A stretch of DNA of 64,000 nucleotides from contig NC_018218.1 of the NCBI RefSeq assembly GCF_000219625.1, positions 2,666,001 through 2,730,000 on the forward strand. Reading direction: 5' to 3'. The notes under the pieces were generated by a model. It had not been told where the DNA came from. It searched no databases and saw nothing but the letters and a program-made list of their open reading frames with translations. Origin of the DNA: Zymoseptoria tritici IPO323. Its lineage: Eukaryota; Ascomycota; Dothideomycetes; Mycosphaerellales; Mycosphaerellaceae. The translations under genes were made by a program, and so were the position numbers. Each line of letters begins with the position of its first letter. Position 1 is the stretch's first letter. Shown one piece after another: positions 59,903 through 64,000 of this stretch.

Positions 59903-60643
59903 GTGGGAACATCGCATAGTCTTCCTTGGAGAAGCGTGCAGCAAAACATCGTTTCTCGCTTGATGCGAAATTTGTCCGACGACACGGAATCAGCACGTTG
60001 ATGGACTTGTGGATGTGAATGATGACTTGTGGACTGCACGCAGCTGTGCATACAACACTTTTACCGATGATACCCTTTCGTATGTACGCTGGGCGTGGGT
60101 TGAAAGGCCGCCGAGAATGGTTACACTTTGATGAGGTTTTGTTGTTGACGTTGATTTTGAGATACCCAGAACTCCACTCGTGTGAATGCGAATGCAAAGA
60201 GCTGAGATGCGCTCGATCGACGTTCAGTCCTCCCCGTCACTTGCCATTTCATCTATCGGAAGCACCTCATGCAGTGATCTTTGTTAAGCTCCGACTGTTC
60301 CGAAGAGTTGAAGAAAGGGAGTCCAAATACCGAAACAGGAAGGAGGCGGGGATGATCGCCACAATTTTTTTCTCGGTACGCCAGCACATCCCGGCATCGT
60401 TGCACAACGACATTCGACGCCCACATCATCTCAGCGCATGGCAGCCTCACTTGCCCTTGCAGTCCAGAACCCGCGGAACACATACCCATATTGAAGCATT
60501 ACACGAACCACGCTGGACCCGCATGGTTCCTTCTCACCGAACACCCACCCTCTCCAGACTCCCACGCTAAGAAGTCCGCATAGGCCAGGAAGCCATTCTC
60601 CCTTGCAAGATTGTGACATCTCACGCCGCCGTTGAGAAGGCCC
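59903..60643. other. Intergenic region upstream of the alpha/beta hydrolase
   Basis: About 740 bp between two + strand genes. A 183-codon frame (60019-60570) has no domain and a His/Arg-rich translation. I see no RNA gene or repeat. Confidence 0.4.
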
Positions 60644-61879
60644 ATGGATTCCGTCAGTGCCGTCACATCCTATCTGCAACGTCTCAACCTCCGGGATCAT
60701 GATGTCTACCTCGCCGCCACGACTGCCGTGCTACTCATTTCTGCGGCTGTTGTCGCGAGACGCGAGACGCAGACACGCCCAGTGATCTACCGCGCGCCTC
60801 GACCTCAATCTTCGGTTACTGAGCAGAATGCGAATACTCTGGTTCCGTACCCGCGAGACTGCATGCCTGGCGGCCGAGACGTCGATACGCCACATGGGGG
60901 GGTACGAGTCTATGAATGGGGTCCGCGAGACGGCCGGAAAGTGCTCTTCATTCACGGGATCAGCACGCCTTGTATTGCTCTTGCACCGATGGCGAAACTG
61001 CTATCTGCGGAGGGTTGTCGAGTGATGCTGTTCGACATGTGGGGCAGAGGGTACTCAGATGCACCGGATCCGAAGATTTACAGGCAGGACATTGGTCTGT
61101 TCAGCTCTCAGGTGTTCTCCGTGCTGGCAAGTTCGCCGCTCGATTGGTGTGGCGACGGCTTTGCTCTGGTAGGATATTCGCTCGGCGGTGGCATAGCTGC
61201 GTCCTTTGCGAGCTATTATCCGTTGCTGGTGCGAAGTCTCGTGTTGTTGGCACCGGGAGGACTGATCGATCCAAAGAGAATGAGCGTGAGTAGTCATTTA
61301 CTTTACGGCGGACTATTGCCAGATTGGATGGTGAACTCCATTGTCCGTCTGAGATTGAAGATGGGCGGCGAGCCAAGAATGAGGCCGCCACCGAATCGAC
61401 CGACAACGGTTCAAATTACGAGCGCGACCGAGGAGGAAACGCCCGATCCTGCTGCGGTACCTGGACAAGAAGGTTGGATCTCGATCTTTGATGGTAGGCC
61501 AAAAGTCTCACCTGACACTGCTGTCGCCTGGCAGGTCGATGCTCATCCTGGTTTCCTCCCGTCTTTCGTATCGTCCTTGAAGCATGGTCCGATCTACGAT
61601 GTTCATGACCGGTATCGAGTTCTTGGCGAGCAGTGCGAAGCTGTACGCGCAGGTCTGGACGAGGAGCAAGACACTGCTGGACTGAGAGAAGGCAGGGTGC
61701 TCTTGATTGTGGGCGTCCAGGACACGGTCATCTTGCCCGATGAGACAGCGGATGCTGCTGTTCAGGCGATTGGAGTGGCCAACATTGAAGTTCTCAAACT
61801 GAAAGGCGGGCATGACTTGCCTATTGCCAACACTCAAGGCTGCGTGGATGCAATCGTGGAGTTCTGGGAAGGCTTTTGA
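60644..61879 (+). CDS. Membrane-anchored alpha/beta hydrolase
   Basis: 411 residues, one exon; the first ATG is at 60644 in the context CCCATGG. An N-terminal hydrophobic segment (DVYLAATTAVLLISAAVVAR, ~residues 20-39) is a likely signal anchor. The hydrolase fold begins with VYEWGPRDGRKVLFIHGIS (oxyanion HG near 104), then MLFDMWGRGYSDAP, and the nucleophile elbow GYSLGGG with Ser ~178. A late acidic residue (VGVQDTVILPDE) and KLKGGHDLPIANTQ supply the Asp and His of the triad. The insert at ~240-290 is a variable cap. Substrate cannot be told; esterases, epoxide hydrolases and lipases share this layout. No PTS1 (ends WEGF). Confidence 0.88.
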   Translation: MDSVSAVTSYLQRLNLRDHDVYLAATTAVLLISAAVVARRETQTRPVIYRAPRPQSSVTEQNANTLVPYPRDCMPGGRDVDTPHGGVRVYEWGPRDGRKVLFIHGISTPCIALAPMAKLLSAEGCRVMLFDMWGRGYSDAPDPKIYRQDIGLFSSQVFSVLASSPLDWCGDGFALVGYSLGGGIAASFASYYPLLVRSLVLLAPGGLIDPKRMSVSSHLLYGGLLPDWMVNSIVRLRLKMGGEPRMRPPPNRPTTVQITSATEEETPDPAAVPGQEGWISIFDGRPKVSPDTAVAWQVDAHPGFLPSFVSSLKHGPIYDVHDRYRVLGEQCEAVRAGLDEEQDTAGLREGRVLLIVGVQDTVILPDETADAAVQAIGVANIEVLKLKGGHDLPIANTQGCVDAIVEFWEGF

Positions 61880-64000
61880 TTCACGGTCTCTATGGTCTTC
61901 TTATCGGTCGAGCGAATGGACACATGTGAAGTCAACGAGCACTGCGAAACATGACACATGCCAGCGGAATATACATAGAAGCTCGACAACTTAGACGAAC
62001 ACGATGCTCACGCCAGTAAGCGTTGACAGCTTGACATCAAAGAATGTGGTTCCTTGTCGTTTCACATCTCCTTTGATCGCGCGGGGTCATTGGGCATAGA
62101 GCCGTCATCATATTACAAGGAGCAAATGCCCTCGTGGATGATACAAGGATTGATCCAAAGGACGACTATGGTGATGTACTGACTCCTCATCAGCAACTCC
62201 GCGGCCCATGTGACGAACATCGGGGTGCTCGCCTTCTGAAACTCGAGTCTTTGGGAGACTCTCGGAACGCCGCTGGCCAGAATATTGAGGCGCTGGCAAA
62301 ATGCCGTTGAAGCATGCGCTCGTTCGTGCGTTTGCAACAAGGATCAAGCTTGGAAGAGCACCGAATCATTCGGTCGCGCAGCTCGAAGGCGTGGACCCCT
62401 CAGGATTGACTCGTGGTGGCCAAGTGTATAGTCAGTGGTATCTCACCATTGAGCCAAGTGCGAACTCAAGCCGTCGCAACTCGTCAGTGGGAAAATGGCT
62501 GGTGGGGGATGCGAGCGTGTGCTGCAGCCAAGAGTCACAGTTCATCAAAATGGTTGATGGGAGTGTAGTTCATGATTGCCTCGTTCGGTGTTCGCAGCGG
62601 TCTTCCACAGCTTGGGGTAGCCGATGGCAGTGCACGCATGCGGCATAAGACATGTCGCGGACGCGACACGAGAGCAGCGCTCGAGTAATGAATGAGATGA
62701 TATGACAATCAATCATGATTAGTCCGGGGCGGTACGGCACCTCATAGCCTCGCATAAGTACATCACAGCATGGTCTTGCAGAAAGAGGGTCTGTGTGAAG
62801 AACCAAGATCGGATGCCAAATGATGTGATATAAGAGCGTGGCGTGCGGACCCATGAACTCTGTTTTCCGCTTCTTGATGAAATCTCCGTCCAGAATGCCA
62901 TGGATCCGGAACAACCTAGCTAAGGTAGGTGCGGCTTTCACGAAGGAGTCGAATGTCTGGAGAGGCGTGCTGAAGCTCTTCTGCCTTACCTGTGTTTTGT
63001 CGAAACCTCACCTTGTCTTGAACAGCCGACCCTCGGCGTCACCGACCGCCGCAATGCTCAATGCACATGAAGTTCGTGCAGCACACAAGGCCCAGACTCG
63101 AGCCATGCGCCACAATCGCTTTTCTAGCACGCAACAGTGCATCGCGCGTTCGCAAGCGAGAACAACGCACGAAGTTTCGTGTCCTCGGCCACTAGCGATG
63201 TGTTTCCCAAATGGCGTTAAAGCGCGCTTTCGTTGGCGATCCAAGAAAGTCAGCGTACGAGAATTCATGGCTTGCGATCAACGCTTTGCTGCTCCTTCTT
63301 GGTTCAAAATCGTTCAGCGCACCTCCTACCTCATGGTCCGTGATGATGCTTCAGGGCCATGGGAGACGGCACGTAGGAGCTGGCACATATGGTCGACTCT
63401 CGACATGTGAGCATCTGTGGCAAACAGAATCGGGCAACTCGAAGCTGAAGTATGACCACTGATAAAATCCTTGTGATGGCCGAGGTCGAATGAATTTCGT
63501 CGCGCTGTCATGTCTTGACTCTAGACGGACGGTTTCAGGTTCAGGTTGTTGGAGTGGTCAGCGGACCAATTTTTGGAACTCTCTTTCATCCTTGCCGTCC
63601 CGTCAATGCTGGATCCCTCGAAGTTCCCCTGAGAGCACGCCTGGTTGGCCTTCTGTCAGACTCAGCTACCGATTAGATTTGACCCCTAGTGACCCTGTCA
63701 GTTTCAAACTTAAGCCTTTAGATGGCAGATCGCTGTTCATCATCAGCCGAGAGATGGAGTATACGAGAAAGGAGTCAGGACGGGTGTACATGTACTTCGA
63801 CTACTGAGCCAAAGCTCATGCATGCGTTGCCAGTAGTCAGTCAGACATCATCGCTACCATCTACGTGAAACCGCAAGATTTGACCACGCAAGCCCGAAGT
63901 GGAAGCTCTTCGGCTGATGTGGGGACCAACGTCAGACCCGACCTTCTCCATATAGCCACGCGACTCCAAGCGCGTCTCGAAGATTTGCCCGGAACTCTTA
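61880..64000. other. Gene-free terminal region
   Basis: About 2.1 kb. Frames such as 62301-62648 and 62838-63410 (+) start with ATG but have no domain, compositional signature or supporting splice structure. No tRNA-like or repeat structure was found by eye. A real gene could begin beyond the window edge. Confidence 0.4.

Noticed and set aside
62301..63410. ORFs of 115 and 190 codons in the terminal gap
   Set aside because: They begin with ATG but have no recognisable domain, no coherent composition and no splice structure; expected by chance in ~55% GC DNA.

Overview
The window is nuclear DNA of a filamentous ascomycete. Genes are compact, carry short GT-AG introns (about 45-70 nt) with CTRAY-like branch sites, and encode Pezizomycotina-type proteins: fungal Zn2Cys6 and copper-fist regulators, a class II DAHP synthase, PFF1-type vacuolar protease, NUP188 and MOT1. 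Protein style suggests a dothideomycete; that is inference. There is no rRNA, tRNA, CRISPR array or intact transposon that I can support.

Layout. 0-7.6 kb: 5' end of a putative EFM7/NNT1-like methyltransferase (-), a divergent copper-fist regulator (+), an Sso-type plasma-membrane syntaxin (-), a small conserved-looking Gln/Ser-rich protein (-) and KTI12 (+). 7.6-11.8 kb: the least ordinary stretch. Three tightly packed minus-strand ORFs (unknown 452-aa protein, 172-aa coiled-coil protein, DUF202 membrane protein) lie next to a ~400-bp imperfect palindrome with CpA-poor, RIP-like composition. 11.8-28.2 kb: housekeeping block with NUP188 (-), complex I NDUFB7 (+), MOT1 (-), ribosomal protein uL13 (-) and a UBL-BAG co-chaperone (+). 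28.7-36.1 kb: acyl-CoA synthetase (+), a 2-kb gene-free stretch and a Zn2Cys6 regulator (+). 36.5-44.2 kb: PFF1-type M28 vacuolar protease carrying a frame-breaking 32-bp tandem duplication, class II DAHP synthase and a FAT1-like very-long-chain acyl-CoA synthetase ending in a PTS1-like tripeptide (all +). 44.5-57.4 kb: CWC22 (-), YwbE-domain/zinc-finger protein (+), HYPK-like NatA partner (+), large BRCT protein (-), FMN 2-hydroxyacid oxidase with a splice-dependent PTS1 (+) and DNA polymerase kappa (-). 57.8-61.9 kb: a long disordered/coiled-coil protein (+) and a membrane-anchored alpha/beta hydrolase (+). 61.9-64 kb: no supportable gene.

Functions are mostly independent core tasks: transcription, splicing, tRNA modification, nuclear pore, translation, chaperones, lesion bypass and aromatic amino-acid synthesis. 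The only loose theme is acyl-CoA and peroxisome chemistry. I see no secondary-metabolite or phage/defence-type cluster. The strongest oddities are the foldback palindrome, the duplication that breaks the vacuolar protease frame, the PTS1 that depends on splicing of a 49-nt terminal intron, the copper-fist protein lacking the canonical zinc-binding His, and the UBL-BAG protein whose membrane anchor lies upstream of its first ATG.
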